Source: Pseudomonadales bacterium
Lineage (GTDB): Bacteria > Pseudomonadota > Gammaproteobacteria > Pseudomonadales > UBA7434
Assembly (NCBI GenBank): GCA_028223755.1
Contig: JAOIUY010000005.1
Coordinates: 62,001-126,000, forward strand
Direction: 5' to 3'
Length of the DNA: 64,000 nucleotides
Within the stretch, counting starts at the first letter, position 1. The number at the start of each line of letters is the position of its first letter. A program made the position numbers and the translations under genes. The notes under the pieces were generated by a model. The model made no database searches and was not told where the DNA came from. It saw nothing but the letters and a program-made list of their open reading frames with translations. Positions 1-9,771 of the stretch are shown in pieces.

Positions 1-1
1 C

Positions 2-682
2 GTTTACTTTGTTGCTAACGAAAGCTATCAGCCAAACCCCGATAGTGCAGTCCATACCTTCTGTCACTGCATTGAAAACACCTGGCATCAAATGTCTGTC
101 ATTTTAAGTGCCGCAAGTTGTTTGACTTGGATTACACAGCTAACTGGGTTTGAAGATGAACAAAGCCTACTCAATGAAATTGAAAAATTGGATTTTTCGA
201 TACCTTCATCAGTAACCTTTCTGCCCTACCTATCGGGTGAACGCACGCCACATAACAATCCTAATGCCCAAGGTGTTTTCTTCGGCCTTGGCCACAATAC
301 CGATGCAGCCGTGCTTGGACGCGCTGTTTTAGAGGGCATCGCCTTTGCCTTCGCTGATGGACAGGAAGCGTTGATGGCGGCAGGTACACAAATCGACACG
401 GTATCAGTGATTGGTGGTGGCTCGCGCAGTAAGCTTTGGGGAAAAATACTGGCTAGCGTTTTAAATAAACCGCTGACCTACCGCAAAGGCGGCGAAGTGG
501 GTCCTGCTTTTGGCGCTGCACGACTAGCTAAATTAGGCGTTAGTGAACTCAGCGCAAGTGAAGTTTGTGTGGCCGGTGAAATAAACGAAGTCATAGAGCC
601 AGATCAAAGCATGTTGGCTTACTATCCTGATCAACATGCAAAATACCAACAACTTTATCAAAGCTTAAAAACACACTTTTAA
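2..682 (+). CDS. xylB: Xylulokinase, C-terminal part (5' end outside window)
   Basis: Xylulokinase phosphorylates D-xylulose to xylulose 5-phosphate, the second step of the isomerase route for xylose. The reading frame is open from base 2, well before the first ATG (92), and the upstream codons read as kinase sequence (a segment ending in FCHCIENTWHQM), so the gene starts outside the window. The visible 226 residues are the C-terminal half of an FGGY-family sugar kinase. The glycine-rich VIGGGSRSKLWGKIL stretch belongs to the C-terminal nucleotide-binding domain, and FLPYLSGERTPHNNP is typical of XylB. xylA follows after 35 bases with a good ribosome binding site (AGGAG), so the two are probably cotranscribed. 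Confidence 0.93.
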   Translation, partial: VYFVANESYQPNPDSAVHTFCHCIENTWHQMSVILSAASCLTWITQLTGFEDEQSLLNEIEKLDFSIPSSVTFLPYLSGERTPHNNPNAQGVFFGLGHNTDAAVLGRAVLEGIAFAFADGQEALMAAGTQIDTVSVIGGGSRSKLWGKILASVLNKPLTYRKGGEVGPAFGAARLAKLGVSELSASEVCVAGEINEVIEPDQSMLAYYPDQHAKYQQLYQSLKTHF

Positions 683-717
683 GCTCTGTTATAGAAAAAT
701 TTAACTAGGAGTCTCTC

Positions 718-2037
718 ATGAGCGAACAATTTTTTAATACCGTTAGTAAAATTCAATTTGAAGGTGCCGACAGCACCAACCCATTGGCTTTTCGCTACTA
801 TGATGAAAATCAAATCGTACTAGGTAAAACCATGAAAGAACATTTACGCTTTGCTGCCTGTTATTGGCATAACTTTTGTTGGGCAGGTTCTGATATTTTT
901 GGTGCAGGTACTTTTGATCGCCCATGGATACAAGCGACAGGTAATCAATTACAACTTGCCGAGCAAAAAGCTGAAGTTGCTTTTGAATTTTTTGAAAAAC
1001 TTGGTGTACCCTACTTTTGCTTTCACGATGCTGACGCCGCCCCTGAAGGCGCAACGCTAAAAGAATTTCACGCGAATGTTAGCCATATTGCTGATATTTT
1101 CGAAAAGCAGATGGATCGTACCGGTGTTAAATTACTTTGGGGTACGGCGAACCTATTTTCAAATGCGCGTTTTTGTGCGGGCGCATCAACTAACCCAAAC
1201 CCTGAGCTGTTTGCTTACGCCGCGGCACAGGTCAAGCATGTAATGGACATTACGCATCGTCTAGGTGGTGAGAACTACGTACTTTGGGGCGGCCGTGAAG
1301 GCTACGACAGCCTGTTAAATACCGACCTTAAACAAGAAGGCGAACAATACGCACGCTTTCTTAAAATGGTGATTGAGCACAAGCATAAAATCGGCTTTAA
1401 AGGCACGCTATTAATCGAACCCAAGCCTCAAGAACCGACTAAGCATCAATATGATTATGACACCGCTACAGTCGCTGGCTTTCTTCATAAACACGGTATT
1501 CAAGACGAAGTCAAAGTTAATATCGAAGCCAACCATGCCACACTAGCCGGCCATAGCTTTCATCACGAAATTGCTACTGCCTGTGCTGAGGGTATTATGG
1601 GGAGTGTTGACGCTAACCGTGGTGATATGCAAAACGGCTGGGATACAGATCAGTTCCCTAACGATGTTGCCGAGTGTACTTTAGTCATGTACGAAATTTT
1701 AAAAGCTGGCGGCTTGAACAATGGCGGCTTTAACTTTGATACAAAACTACGCCGCCAATCTTGTGAGCGTGATGATTTGTTTATCGGTCATATTGGTGGT
1801 ATGGACACAATGGCTAAGTCACTTCTTAACGCAGCTCAACTCATCGAAGATGCAGCTTTAAGTAAGTTTGTTGATACTCGTTACGCGGGCTGGAGAGAAG
1901 ACTTCGGCCAAAGCATAATATCTGGCAAGCAGAGTTTAGAAAGCCTCTCTAAATTCGTATTAGATAATGATATCAATCCTAAGCAAGTATCTGGCCGTCA
2001 AGAATTACTAGAAAACATTGTTAATCGTTATGTGTAA
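718..2037 (+). CDS. xylA: Xylose isomerase
   Basis: Converts D-xylose to D-xylulose in the cytoplasm using two divalent metal ions. The 439-residue length is that of the proteobacterial (class II) enzyme. Seen in the sequence: catalytic His103 and Asp106 in [12 protein letters not shown], the family signature WGGREGY at 190-196, metal and substrate residues Glu234 and Lys236 in [18 protein letters not shown], and Glu270/His273 in [14 protein letters not shown]. The start is preceded by AGGAG at 7-8 bases. It lies between xylB and an aldose 1-epimerase, forming a xylose catabolic unit. A perfect hairpin follows the stop codon. Confidence 0.97.
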   Translation: MSEQFFNTVSKIQFEGADSTNPLAFRYYDENQIVLGKTMKEHLRFAACYWHNFCWAGSDIFGAGTFDRPWIQATGNQLQLAEQKAEVAFEFFEKLGVPYFCFHDADAAPEGATLKEFHANVSHIADIFEKQMDRTGVKLLWGTANLFSNARFCAGASTNPNPELFAYAAAQVKHVMDITHRLGGENYVLWGGREGYDSLLNTDLKQEGEQYARFLKMVIEHKHKIGFKGTLLIEPKPQEPTKHQYDYDTATVAGFLHKHGIQDEVKVNIEANHATLAGHSFHHEIATACAEGIMGSVDANRGDMQNGWDTDQFPNDVAECTLVMYEILKAGGLNNGGFNFDTKLRRQSCERDDLFIGHIGGMDTMAKSLLNAAQLIEDAALSKFVDTRYAGWREDFGQSIISGKQSLESLSKFVLDNDINPKQVSGRQELLENIVNRYV

Positions 2038-2060
2038 CTGTCAGCCTTACTGATATTAGA

Positions 2061-2096
2061 ATATATTTACCCGCTAACCAAAGCGGGTAAATATAT
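2061..2096 (+). terminator. Perfect 15-bp stem hairpin between xylA and galM
   Basis: Bases 2061-2075 and 2082-2096 are perfect reverse complements around a 6-base loop. The GC-rich part (ACCCGCT/AGCGGGT) is at the loop end. It lies 24 bases after the xylA stop and ends 6 bases before the galM ATG. No clean T-run follows, so it may be an mRNA-stabilising or translation-limiting hairpin instead of a full terminator; the only purine-rich site for galM (GCGGGT) is inside the right arm. Confidence 0.7.
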
Positions 2097-2102
2097 AAAG
2101 CC

Positions 2103-3053
2103 ATGACTATTAAAAGCTATATAATTTCTAACTCTCAAGGCGATACTATTGCTATTAGCAATTTTGGTGCTCGTCTACTGAGATGGATAACATCTGTCGA
2201 TAACCAGCCACATAACATTATTTTAGGTTACGAACGACTTGAAGATTATCTTACTGACCCCTTCTTTATCGGAGCCATTGTTGGCCCCTATGCAAATCGC
2301 ATTGCTTACTCAAACGTCACTATTGATAGCGAAAAAATATCGTTAGATACCAACGAAGGTAAACATCATTTACATGGTGGCAATCAAGCCTTAGCCGATA
2401 TTTTTTGGGAGTGCACTGAACACACAGAGGATATGATTAGATTAAGGTGTCTCTTAGCCGATGGCTTTAACGGTTACCCTGGAGAGATGATTATTGAGGT
2501 TTGCTATCAATTAGCAGCGACGAGCGAACTCAGCATTTCTATTAATGTATTAGCAGATCAAACTACTATTGCAGGACCAACCGCTCACCCTTATTTTAAC
2601 CTTGGAAAAGATAACAGCATCAACCAACACTGGCTGCAACTCAATAGCGAGCACTACACACCAACCGATTATATGGGAATCCCTGTAGGAAAAATTGCTC
2701 ACGTAGAAGAGACAAAATTTAATTATCTTTCTCCTCAATTAATTTCAGAAAAGACATTATTAGACAATAATTTTTTATTATCATCTAACGATACCACTCT
2801 GTATTCGGACAATTTAAACCATGCACTTTTACAAAGTGATGATAAAAAATTAAGCTTATATGTCAGCTCTAATTACCCTGCCATGCAAGTCTATACGGGA
2901 CAACATTTGCGAGAACCTTTTAGACCGTTTCAAGGCGTTTGCCTAGAACCCCAATTCTGTCCAGATAGCCCAAACCAAGCTTCCTTTCCATTTCATCTAA
3001 CCAGTAAACAACAGCCACTTAAAACACAGATTATTTATCGATTAGAAAAATAA
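2103..3053 (+). CDS. galM: Aldose 1-epimerase (mutarotase)
   Basis: Interconverts alpha and beta anomers of aldoses such as xylose, glucose or galactose. The 316-residue protein covers the whole beta-sandwich GalM domain. Recognisable active-site parts are His91 in HHLHGGNQA, the general acid His162 in GPTAHPYFNLG, and the catalytic base Glu282 in GVCLEPQFCPDSPN. Its place behind xylBA suggests it supplies the right xylose anomer to XylA. The substrate is inferred from context. Expression is probably damped by the hairpin immediately upstream. Codon use is more AT-rich than in xylA. Confidence 0.9.
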   Translation: MTIKSYIISNSQGDTIAISNFGARLLRWITSVDNQPHNIILGYERLEDYLTDPFFIGAIVGPYANRIAYSNVTIDSEKISLDTNEGKHHLHGGNQALADIFWECTEHTEDMIRLRCLLADGFNGYPGEMIIEVCYQLAATSELSISINVLADQTTIAGPTAHPYFNLGKDNSINQHWLQLNSEHYTPTDYMGIPVGKIAHVEETKFNYLSPQLISEKTLLDNNFLLSSNDTTLYSDNLNHALLQSDDKKLSLYVSSNYPAMQVYTGQHLREPFRPFQGVCLEPQFCPDSPNQASFPFHLTSKQQPLKTQIIYRLEK

Positions 3054-3268
3054 GGTCTAATTAAATAAAAATCTTCCTACTCAATCTGATGCAAACCAAT
3101 AATTAGTTATTTAAATCAATCACTTGAAAAAAGCCTCGAAAAACCAAGACGCTTGTTTATTAATAAGACGGCTGTTACGCTCTACTTAATAAATATAAAA
3201 CGTAAAACCGTTCTCCCCAAGAATGGCTTTATTTGATAAGAAAAAATAATAATACCCTGGAGAAAAAG

Positions 3269-4093
3269 ATGACCCCCATCTTTAAACACTTGCGCGCCTG
3301 CGTGTTCGTTTTGTTATCTGGCCTATCACAGTATGCCTCTGCGATTTATATCGATATCAATTTTAGTGGCTCACTTTCAACTTCTCAGCAAGCTGTTTTT
3401 ACACAAGCTGAGCAATTCTGGGAAAACACACTCACAGGCTACCAACCTAGTATTAATGCTAACGCCTTAAGTAATATCGTGATTAACGCAAAAGGTGAAG
3501 CGATAGATGGTGCCGGTGGCATTTTAGGTTCTGCTGGACCTACTTATATTTGGGATATAGGCGGCTACATTCTCTCCTCTGAAGGTGACATGCGTTTCGA
3601 TACAGCTGACCTCGCCAACCTAGAAAACAATGGCACACTCGAAAGCGTTATCCGACACGAGATGGCTCACGTACTCGGCTTTGGCGTTCTCTGGGAACTC
3701 AACGGCGTTTATGTCGAAGGAAGTGGGCAATATACGGGAGCCAATGCACTTAGCTTATGGCAAACAGAATTTGGCCAAAGCAATGCTACCTATATACCTA
3801 TTGAAGCGGGTGGCGGCCCAGGCACCGCAGAAGCACACTGGGATGAGGTTAATTTTGGTAGCGCCGCAACCGGTATTCTTGATGAAGACAACAATGATTT
3901 ACGTGATGAATTAATGACGGGGTGGTTAAACTCAAACGCATTTATTAGTGATATGACAATCGCTTCATTTGTTGACATCGGTTATGAAGTCGCACTGTCA
4001 GAGGTACCCGTACCTGCAGCCGCCTATTTATTCCTATCGGCTCTGGCAAGTTTATTTTATGCCAAACGAAAAACTAACGTATTGCCTCTATAA
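3269..4093 (+). CDS. Secreted leishmanolysin-like zinc metalloprotease with PEP-CTERM-type tail
   Basis: A 274-residue exported protein. The chosen ATG (3269) has GGAG 7-8 bases upstream; an earlier in-frame start at 3233 lacks this. The N-terminus is a signal peptide (hydrophobic ACVFVLLSGLSQYASA). The zinc motif HEMAHVLGFG gives ligands His130 and His134 and catalytic Glu131; a downstream AHWDE (His190) and ELMTGW...ISDMTIASFVDIGYEV match the third-ligand region and the Met-turn/DiGY segment of bacterial leishmanolysin-like (M8-related) proteases. The C-terminus has VPVPAAAYLF, a hydrophobic helix and YAKRK, the layout of a PEP-CTERM/VPxPA exosortase sorting signal. It probably acts at or outside the outer surface. 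The last 20 bases overlap the convergent thiol reductase gene. Confidence 0.82.
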   Translation: MTPIFKHLRACVFVLLSGLSQYASAIYIDINFSGSLSTSQQAVFTQAEQFWENTLTGYQPSINANALSNIVINAKGEAIDGAGGILGSAGPTYIWDIGGYILSSEGDMRFDTADLANLENNGTLESVIRHEMAHVLGFGVLWELNGVYVEGSGQYTGANALSLWQTEFGQSNATYIPIEAGGGPGTAEAHWDEVNFGSAATGILDEDNNDLRDELMTGWLNSNAFISDMTIASFVDIGYEVALSEVPVPAAAYLFLSALASLFYAKRKTNVLPL

Positions 4094-6287
4094 CAATACT
4101 TGGCGTTAGTATCTGCGGTAACACTGTCGGCCTTGTATCTGGTGACGAACTCGCAGGATAGTAAACATATAAAGGAACACCGTTACGAGAAAACGTAGCA
4201 AGGTATTCCGTAATGATTGGATCGCTATTGGTCCAATCCCCTTTTAAATACGTGATCGACTCTGCTGCAAAAGCACTCTTCACTTCATCCGTTCCAAGCG
4301 CTACTTTTTCATTGACCTTACAAGTAATACACCAGTCGGCCGTCATATTAACGAACACTGCTTCGCCATTATCAAGCGCCCGCTGTAGTCGCTCTGGACT
4401 GAACTGCTGCGCATAGCCTTCAGCATCAGTCATATTATCTAAAACGATCTCATCACGTTCTATGCTCGCTGCATAGAGAGCAATAACAATGGCCGAAACT
4501 AAACTCAATACAGCAATAGCGCGAGCAATAAAAGCTCGATCGCTAGACAGTGTCAAACGCCAAACCCAAAGAGCCAAGGCCATGAGTACAAGACCGACCA
4601 GTAACAAGGCGACAGCATCACCCCCCGTCTGACGAGAAAATACCCACAGTAACCAAATGACCGTTAAGTAAATAGGAAAGGCTAAAAACTCTTTTAAGCG
4701 CACCATCCAATTACCCGGCTTAGGTAAGGCGTTAGCTAAAAACGGAATAAACGCAATCAGCAAAAACGGTAACGCTAACCCTAGCCCCATTGCCGCAAAA
4801 ATGAGTAATGCCACCAATGCTGACTGTCCAAGTGCAAAGCCCATGGCTGTACCCATAAAGGGTGCCGTACACGGCGTAGCAACTACGGTTGCTAATACAC
4901 CGGTGAAGAATGAGCCACGCCAGTCACTACTAGCGCGCTGCTTATCGCTTAATCCTGACCCTAAGTTCTGCAATGACGAACCTAATTCAATAAAGCCGGA
5001 TAGCGATAAGCCTAAAACAAATAATAAATACACTAAAAACGCAATAAACCAAGGAGACTGTAACTGAAAGCCCCAACCAATTTGCTCACCGGCCAATCGG
5101 AGTGCAATTAGTATTCCAGCAATACATAAAAAACTGAGAATGACACCGGCTGTATAAGCAATACCATGACGCTTGCGCTCTATTGAACTGTGATTACCGC
5201 TTTCAACTAAGCTCACTATTTTTAAAGACAACACGGGAAAAACACAGGGCATCGCATTAAGAATCAAACCACCAGCTAAGGCTAATAAAATTGCATAGAG
5301 TAGACTTATTGGTGTTGATGAATTGACGGGAGATGTAATACTCTGATCAGGTTGATCATTTAAAGGCGCAGCGACTTGTCTCGCCACAAACTCGAAGGCC
5401 TGATCGCCATCATTCTTACCCGCTGTCACTAGTAAAACGGAAAGTAACTGTGGCGTATCCTCTAGGTAATGATCCTTTTTAGCCTTTATATGCAGCATGC
5501 CATTATCAATCTGAACTCGAGGCTGATCGAAATTATCAACAATGGATGCATTACCAATAAAAACTTGTGGTGATCGTTGCAAGGCAGGCAATTTATCTAG
5601 GGCAACAAAAATATCGACATGCTCTGCCACAGAGTAACTGGCATCAGTGCCGTAAACTAAGCGTGGAATTTTGCTGCTCGCTTGATCAAATAACGAATGA
5701 GTCGGATCATCATCTGGCGCAGCACTGAGTATAGGTAACGTTAATTGCAGTTCAGCACTATCCGGAATACAGACATCTTTGCAGACCAACCATTTTGCAG
5801 TGACTGACAATACCGCTTCGCCTTTATCATTCAACGCGGCAGGATCAATTGATGCTGGAATCAAAAGGCTAACAGGCAACCACGTCTCACCGTGATAACC
5901 AAAATTGATAGCACCTTCATAATCAATACGCTCGGGAATGGGCCACTCAATATCCCCTGCCTTAAATCGCTCGGGCAACTGCCAAGCTAAACGCGTTGGC
6001 AATCCTGTATCGCCTGGATTTTTCCAATAGGTATGCCACCCATCCTCTGGCAATAATCGCAGCGCTAATGATGCTGCTTCGCCAGCAATAAGGTAATTGC
6101 GCTCGCTCACCAAGCTGACTTTAATATGCGCGCCTGACACCTCATCACTAAACGCCGGTAAACTGGCCATAACATGAGTTGTAAATAACAAGGAGGTCAT
6201 CAAACAAAGCAGACCCCATACGGAAATCAATCTACGGCGGAGTGAGAACAAAAGGCTGTGCGCTAAGAAGTCTTGCAACATACTCAA
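4074..6287 (-). CDS. dsbD: DsbD/ScsB-type protein-disulfide reductase
   Basis: An inner-membrane protein that carries electrons from cytoplasmic thioredoxin to periplasmic thiol proteins. The 737 residues show a signal/anchor helix, a periplasmic N-terminal domain with WHTYWKNPGDTGLPTRLAW and the cysteine pair of WLVCKDVCIP, then a multi-helix membrane domain with the two redox cysteines in NAMPCVFPVLSLK and VATPCTAPFMGTAMGF, and a C-terminal thioredoxin domain with WCITC (Cys653, Cys656). The long N-terminal domain is closer to ScsB-type proteins than to E. coli DsbD (about 565 residues). No partner thiol gene is adjacent. It overlaps the convergent metalloprotease gene by 20 bases. Confidence 0.9.
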   Translation of the reverse strand: MSMLQDFLAHSLLFSLRRRLISVWGLLCLMTSLLFTTHVMASLPAFSDEVSGAHIKVSLVSERNYLIAGEAASLALRLLPEDGWHTYWKNPGDTGLPTRLAWQLPERFKAGDIEWPIPERIDYEGAINFGYHGETWLPVSLLIPASIDPAALNDKGEAVLSVTAKWLVCKDVCIPDSAELQLTLPILSAAPDDDPTHSLFDQASSKIPRLVYGTDASYSVAEHVDIFVALDKLPALQRSPQVFIGNASIVDNFDQPRVQIDNGMLHIKAKKDHYLEDTPQLLSVLLVTAGKNDGDQAFEFVARQVAAPLNDQPDQSITSPVNSSTPISLLYAILLALAGGLILNAMPCVFPVLSLKIVSLVESGNHSSIERKRHGIAYTAGVILSFLCIAGILIALRLAGEQIGWGFQLQSPWFIAFLVYLLFVLGLSLSGFIELGSSLQNLGSGLSDKQRASSDWRGSFFTGVLATVVATPCTAPFMGTAMGFALGQSALVALLIFAAMGLGLALPFLLIAFIPFLANALPKPGNWMVRLKEFLAFPIYLTVIWLLWVFSRQTGGDAVALLLVGLVLMALALWVWRLTLSSDRAFIARAIAVLSLVSAIVIALYAASIERDEIVLDNMTDAEGYAQQFSPERLQRALDNGEAVFVNMTADWCITCKVNEKVALGTDEVKSAFAAESITYLKGDWTNSDPIITEYLATFSRNGVPLYVYYPASSSPDTRPTVLPQILTPSIVIEAIR

Positions 6288-6739
6288 TACTCAAAGATGA
6301 AAATAATGGTTTTTGGCCAAACGCCTATCAAATAGTAAGTTAATTCAATAGTTTACGCTGCAAACTGGGTTCAATTTGGCAAAAATGACCAACATTGATC
6401 CATACTAGCATTACGAAAGAGACAAAACTGCTTTCACGTCTGGACTGGTTAAATGATAAGCAATAAAATTGTCTTATATCCCATTGATTTTACACCAACA
6501 CGCCCCAATATAATGCATTGATGAGAGTCAAAAATATTTGACTCTATTTTCTTTTAAAGGGGATATTTTTCATCAAATTGTTAGTCCTAAATAACATTAT
6601 TAGCATTGCGTTTGCATCGGTAATGAGTATGATATTACTGTATTAGCGCGACTTAACTTAGACTGCGCAAAACCGTTTCATGTTTCTCAAGTTTTACTCT
6701 TTATCAAATTGAATAGATCAACACTCAGGAGTGTTCGCC
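6288..6739. other. 452-bp intergenic region
   Basis: AT-rich region between the divergently transcribed dsbD-like gene and the Bax-inhibitor-like gene. It must hold both promoters. No convincing ORF, tRNA or conserved RNA structure is visible. AGGAG close to the right end is the ribosome binding site of the downstream gene. Confidence 0.5.
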
Positions 6740-7420
6740 ATGCAGGATAAACTTTTTAGTACACAGGCCACCAGTACCGGATCTGCTACCGGTTCTGCTA
6801 TAGAAACGAACAAGGTACTTCGCAATACCTATATGTTGCTTTCAATGACATTAATGTTCAGTGCTATTACTGCTGCCACTACTATGGCAATGGGTATTGG
6901 TCATGGCACATCATTAATGATGTCATTAGGCGCTCTTGGTTTAATCTTTTTCGCTTTACCGCGCACACAAAATTCTGCTTCTGGCATTTGGGTTGTCTTT
7001 GCTTTTACCGGTTTAATCGGTGGCTCATTAGGTCCCATGCTTAATCACTATATGGCAATGGCCAACGGTGGCGCTTTAATTATGCAAGCACTGGGCGGCA
7101 CAGCCTTAGTGTTTTTTGGCTTGTCAGGCTATGTTCTTACCACCAAAAAAGACTTCTCTTTTATGGGTGGTTTTTTAATGGTGGGCTTGCTCGTTGCTAT
7201 CGTAGGTATGATTGCTAATATCTTCTTACAGATTCCCGCTATGTCACTAGCTATTTCTGCTGGCATTGTATTAATCATGTCAGGTTTTATCTTGTTTGAT
7301 ACTAGCCGCATTATCAATGGCGGAGAAACTAACTATATTCGTGCAACTGTTTCACTGTACTTAAACATCGTTAATTTATTTACTTCTATTCTGCACCTAT
7401 TAGGCGCAATGGACGATTAA
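6740..7420 (+). CDS. Bax inhibitor-1 / YccA-family membrane protein
   Basis: An inner-membrane protein of the BI-1 (UPF0005) family, 226 residues with about seven hydrophobic helices. The N-terminal cytoplasmic stretch is Ser/Thr/Gly-rich. The C-terminal ISAGIVLIMSGFILFDTSRIINGGETNYIRATVSLYLNIVNLFTSILHLLG region, with the conserved FDTSRI and YLNIVNLF motifs, identifies the family. E. coli relatives are YccA (FtsH modulator) and YbhL; the exact role here is unknown. The ATG at 6740 has AGGAG at 8 bases; a GTG at 6731 is possible but overlaps that site. A strong terminator follows, so it is a single-gene unit. Confidence 0.92.
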   Translation: MQDKLFSTQATSTGSATGSAIETNKVLRNTYMLLSMTLMFSAITAATTMAMGIGHGTSLMMSLGALGLIFFALPRTQNSASGIWVVFAFTGLIGGSLGPMLNHYMAMANGGALIMQALGGTALVFFGLSGYVLTTKKDFSFMGGFLMVGLLVAIVGMIANIFLQIPAMSLAISAGIVLIMSGFILFDTSRIINGGETNYIRATVSLYLNIVNLFTSILHLLGAMDD

Positions 7421-7434
7421 TTAACAAATCATTT

Positions 7435-7466
7435 AAAAAGCCCCGCCACTGCGGGGCTTTTTTTTT
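7435..7466 (+). terminator. Intrinsic terminator after the BI-1 gene
   Basis: A 12-bp stem (AAAAAGCCCCGC paired with GCGGGGCTTTTT) with loop CACT and nine T residues directly after, 14 bases past the stop codon. Confidence 0.93.
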
Positions 7467-7497
7467 GGCAGAAGATAGACAAAATTTAAAACTATAA

Positions 7498-8499
7498 ATG
7501 GCACTTATGAGTAACACTAACGAACATGCTTTCGCTCAATTTATTCGCACTATCGGCAAAGGTAAAACAGGCCGACGCTCGCTGACGCAACAAGAAGCTC
7601 AAATAGCGATGCAAATGATTTTGGCCGATAAAATTGAGCCTCTGCAACTTGGCGCTTTTTTAATGGTACTAAGGGTTAAAGAAGAATCGGCTGAAGAAAT
7701 TGCCGGCTTTGTTCTCGCTTGTAGGGAATATATTCATCAGAATAAACCAGAGATTATAAAACCCGATTTGGACTGGTCTTCGTATGCCGGCAAAAAGCGA
7801 CAGCCACCGTGGTTTTTATTATCGGCTTTGCTGCTTGCACAATCAGGCTATCGTGTATTTATGCACGGAGCTAGCGGCCATACGGCAAACCGCCTTTATA
7901 GCGAAGATGTTCTGCAACAACTTAATATTGATATTGCAACTGACTGGCAGCAATGCGAGCAGCAATTAAATGGCCAGAACTTTAGCTTTATGCCTATTAA
8001 AAGCCTGTGTAAGCCGCTGCACGATATTATTGAGTTAAGACCATTGCTTGGCTTGCGCTCACCAGTACACACACTAGCGCGGCTACTGAACCCGCTTGGC
8101 GCAGATACCACCTTACAAAGTGTTTTCCACCCCTCCTACACCGATACCCATCATCATGCGGCACAATTATTAGCACAGAAAAATGCTGCTGTATTTAAAG
8201 GTGAAGGTGGAGAAGTCGAATATAGACCACAAGCCGATATTCTTGTAAAAGGATTATCCAACGGTGAAGGCGAACAATATACCATCCCCCGTCAAGCAGA
8301 AGCACCCAGCGACTCTGATGTAAGTGCTCAATGCTTATTGGATTTATGGCAAGAAAAAAAGACTAACGCACATGGCTTAAAGGCCGTGTTAGGTACCACT
8401 GCCATCGCTTTAAAAACAATGGGGATAGAAAAAGAGATTAATGATGCCCAGCAACTTGCCGAGCAATTATGGAATAAGCGAAACAGCCAGCTTATCTAA
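7498..8499 (+). CDS. ybiB: Anthranilate phosphoribosyltransferase-like protein (TrpD2/YbiB family)
   Basis: A 333-residue member of the glycosyltransferase-3 family related to TrpD but of the YbiB branch. E. coli YbiB (TrpD2) binds nucleic acid and is not a tryptophan enzyme. The N-terminal helical domain (FAQFIRTIGKGKTGRRSLTQQEAQIAMQMIL...GAFLMVLRVKEESAEEIAGF) and the later LRPLLGLRSPVHTLARLLNPLGA match that family. The glycine-rich phosphoribosyl-pyrophosphate loop of true TrpD is not obvious. The start is uncertain between ATG 7498 and ATG 7507; neither has a clear ribosome binding site. The real trp genes in this window are about 50 kb away, which fits a non-biosynthetic role. Confidence 0.85.
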   Translation: MALMSNTNEHAFAQFIRTIGKGKTGRRSLTQQEAQIAMQMILADKIEPLQLGAFLMVLRVKEESAEEIAGFVLACREYIHQNKPEIIKPDLDWSSYAGKKRQPPWFLLSALLLAQSGYRVFMHGASGHTANRLYSEDVLQQLNIDIATDWQQCEQQLNGQNFSFMPIKSLCKPLHDIIELRPLLGLRSPVHTLARLLNPLGADTTLQSVFHPSYTDTHHHAAQLLAQKNAAVFKGEGGEVEYRPQADILVKGLSNGEGEQYTIPRQAEAPSDSDVSAQCLLDLWQEKKTNAHGLKAVLGTTAIALKTMGIEKEINDAQQLAEQLWNKRNSQLI

Positions 8500-8510
8500 T
8501 CAAATGTCTT

Positions 8511-8555
8511 ATCAAGTATCTTCTTATTAAGTATCTTCTTATTAAGTATCTTCGT
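8511..8555. repeat. Three tandem copies of a 15-bp unit at the galE 3' end
   Basis: Units ATCAAGTATCTTCTT, ATTAAGTATCTTCTT and ATTAAGTATCTTCGT stand head to tail at 8511, 8526 and 8541. The third copy contains the galE stop codon and last codons (minus strand). The extra copies therefore lie just past the stop, consistent with slippage or duplication of the gene end. Confidence 0.9.
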
Positions 8556-9561
8556 AACCATTAGGATTACCAGACTGCCAACGCCAGCTATCACGGGTCA
8601 TGTCTTCAATGCCTAATTCAGCCTGCCAATTCAGTTCAGCTTTTGCTAGAGAGGCATCGGCATAACAGATAGCCGCATCACCAGGTCGGCGATCGACGAG
8701 GCTGTATGGAATCTCACAACCCGATGCTTTTTCAAACGCTTTAACCATATCTAAAACTGAGTATCCGATACCGGTACCGAGATTATAGGGAACCACACCC
8801 GGCTTGCTTTGTAATTTCTCAAGCGCGCACAAATGCCCTTTCGCTAAATCAACCACATGAATATAGTCACGCACACCGGTGCCGTCATGCGTTGCATAAT
8901 CACTACCAAACACTGACAGTGAAGCCAATTTTTTTACTGCTACTTGAGTAATGTAAGGCATTAAATTATTGGGGATATCTTTAGGGTCTTCACCGATTAA
9001 ACCACTGCAATGCGCGCCCGCTGGATTAAAATAGCGCAGCAAAATTGCATTCCATCGTGGATCAGATGCGCCTACATCACGCAGCATATCTTCAATAAAT
9101 AATTTACTACGACCATAAGGATTAACCGCTGATAACGGAAAGCTCTCAGTAATAGGCACACTCGCTGGCTCACCATAAACGGTTGCTGATGAGCTAAATA
9201 CTAAATGGTATAAATCATGCTGTTGCATAATTTCAAGCAACACCTGCGTACCATAAATATTATTATCATAATATTTTAATGGTTGAGCGACTGACTCACC
9301 CACGGCCTTTAAACCTGCAAAGTGAATAACAGCTGAAAAGGCATGCTCAGAAAAAACTGCATTCATCTTATCGCGATCACGAATATCGACTTGATAAAAA
9401 GCAATGTCTTTACCGGTAATCGACTTAACGCGTGTTAACGCCTCGGTATTGCTGTTGGATAAATTATCAACAACCACCACTTCGTAACCGGCCTCTAACA
9501 ATTCAATACACGTGTGGCTACCGATATAGCCGGCACCACCTGTCACTAAAATTTTATTCAT
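8542..9561 (-). CDS. galE: UDP-glucose 4-epimerase
   Basis: Interconverts UDP-glucose and UDP-galactose using bound NAD, for surface polysaccharide and galactose metabolism. The 339-residue length is that of GalE. Seen: the Rossmann NAD loop GGAGYIGSH at 8-16, catalytic Ser124 in FSSSATVYG, and the YxxxK pair Tyr149/Lys153 in [20 protein letters not shown] near the C-terminus is also characteristic. It stands alone, convergent with the ybiB-like gene and divergent from trmA. No other galactose genes are nearby. The last codons take part in a 15-bp tandem repeat. Confidence 0.97.
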   Translation of the reverse strand: MNKILVTGGAGYIGSHTCIELLEAGYEVVVVDNLSNSNTEALTRVKSITGKDIAFYQVDIRDRDKMNAVFSEHAFSAVIHFAGLKAVGESVAQPLKYYDNNIYGTQVLLEIMQQHDLYHLVFSSSATVYGEPASVPITESFPLSAVNPYGRSKLFIEDMLRDVGASDPRWNAILLRYFNPAGAHCSGLIGEDPKDIPNNLMPYITQVAVKKLASLSVFGSDYATHDGTGVRDYIHVVDLAKGHLCALEKLQSKPGVVPYNLGTGIGYSVLDMVKAFEKASGCEIPYSLVDRRPGDAAICYADASLAKAELNWQAELGIEDMTRDSWRWQSGNPNGYEDT

Positions 9562-9771
9562 AATTCCAAATACTTGTTTTATTCGTTAACAAACATAGCC
9601 TAAAGGCGCTTCAACGTAGGAGTGCTCTCTACTTAGCATAGATGATACAGCCAAAACCTGCCGTATATATCGTCAAAGACAGCTTTTTACCTTTCTTAAC
9701 CATGCAACAAAAGCCTATATAACCATACAATAGTCATCCTCAGCAATATACGAGCGATACGAAACAAAACC

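Noticed and set aside
7498..8499. trpD (true anthranilate phosphoribosyltransferase)
   Set aside because: The PRPP-binding glycine motif is not apparent and the sequence follows the YbiB/TrpD2 branch; the trp genes are elsewhere in the window.
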